A stretch of 6,413 nucleotides of DNA, taken from positions 1 to 6,413 of the forward strand of contig CAOSOP010000072.1 in NCBI GenBank assembly GCA_948525355.1, given 5' to 3'. The stretch is from an uncultured Bacilli bacterium (GTDB taxonomy: Bacteria; Bacillota_I; Bacilli_A; RFN20; CAG-288). Below the pieces are notes generated by a model, which was not told the origin of the DNA, did no database searches, and saw only the letters and a list, made by a program, of their open reading frames with translations. Shown here one piece after another: positions 6,195 to 6,413 of the stretch. How positions within the stretch are numbered: position 1 is the stretch's first letter; each line of letters opens with the position of its first letter. The position numbers and the translations under genes are program-made.

Positions 6195-6413
6195 TTATAA
6201 GTTTGCTTCGCCTTTTTGCGGCCACTTTTCCGGCCAGGTTTCAGGATATTTTTCGATGTTTTGGAGGTCATAAATCCAGCCTCTTCCTAAGGTTTGTGGC
6301 GTACCGACATAGACTTTTGGGGCGTATTTAGCAGTGCAATTTGTATAGTCATAACAGTACATATAAATGCCTATATTAACGGTGTTGAGCGTAGAAACAA
6401 CTTCTAGTTTGCT
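6195..6413 (-). CDS. Partial hypothetical protein, C-terminal 72 residues
   Basis: An open minus-strand frame enters from the right window edge and ends at TAA (6197-6195), giving the last 72 residues of an unknown protein. The start is outside the window. It is rich in aromatic residues: Tyr-rich IYMYCYDYTNC (residues 16-26 of the visible part, with two Cys six residues apart), then GRGWIYDL, and a Trp/Pro tail with ETWPEKWPQK. It has no evident transmembrane segment or sorting motif. GC is about 42% over 6201-6413, with GC-ending codons (CCG, GCC, CTC, ACC) much more frequent than in the other genes, so it may be transferred or under different selection. The aromatic, Cys-containing make-up could suit a secreted or surface protein, but I recognise no family. 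It transcribes toward the S-4TM-like gene, whose own promoter lies in the 116 bases between them. I saw no convincing terminator after its stop. Confidence 0.6.
   Translation of the reverse strand, partial: SKLEVVSTLNTVNIGIYMYCYDYTNCTAKYAPKVYVGTPQTLGRGWIYDLQNIEKYPETWPEKWPQKGEANL

Noticed and set aside
1..6413. CRISPR array, tRNA, rRNA, insertion sequence or riboswitch
   Set aside because: I saw no regularly spaced direct repeats, no cloverleaf or rRNA-like stretches, no transposase, and no long 5' leader that could hold a riboswitch.

Overview
The window looks like chromosomal DNA of a low-GC Gram-positive bacterium (Bacilli or a Mollicutes-related lineage that uses the standard code). The coding sequences are A+T-rich, Trp is encoded by TGG, no TGA interrupts any gene, and the families seen (a LafC/MprF-type membrane protein, a glycolipid-type GT4 glycosyltransferase, a long RecX, YhaM) are typical of Firmicutes. 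The exact taxon cannot be read from the sequence.

Layout. Bases 1-54 are an unusually GC-rich edge of unknown origin. A good extended -10 promoter follows at 83-112, with the first ATG only 9 bases past the -10 box, so the transcript is probably leaderless. It drives a tightly packed four-gene + strand operon: a polytopic flippase-like membrane protein (122-1672), a GT4 glycosyltransferase probably making membrane glycolipid (1669-2862), RecX (2862-3851) and the HD-domain 3'-5' exoribonuclease YhaM (3835-4773). Successive genes overlap by 4, 1 and 17 bases, which suggests translational coupling.

The operon converges with no intergenic base on a minus-strand gene (4774-6078). This gene encodes a four-transmembrane protein that I match from memory to the S-4TM family of putative pore-forming effectors, here with a C-terminal extension ending in a Lys-rich tail. 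The two stop codons lie in the loop of a hairpin terminator serving the + operon. A second, stronger hairpin inside the end of yhaM has its T-run on the other strand and would stop the minus-strand gene. The minus-strand gene has its own extended -10 promoter (6086-6115), also positioned to give a leaderless mRNA, with a small palindrome between its -35 and -10 boxes.

At the right edge (6195-6413) is the C-terminal end of another minus-strand gene, of unknown function and clearly higher GC than the rest.

The first two operon genes fit a membrane glycolipid or lipoteichoic acid anchor pathway; the last two fit nucleic acid maintenance and turnover. The S-4TM-like gene is the best candidate for something unusual: such proteins are predicted membrane-disrupting effectors of nucleotide-signalled conflict systems, but no sensor or cyclase partner is visible in this window.
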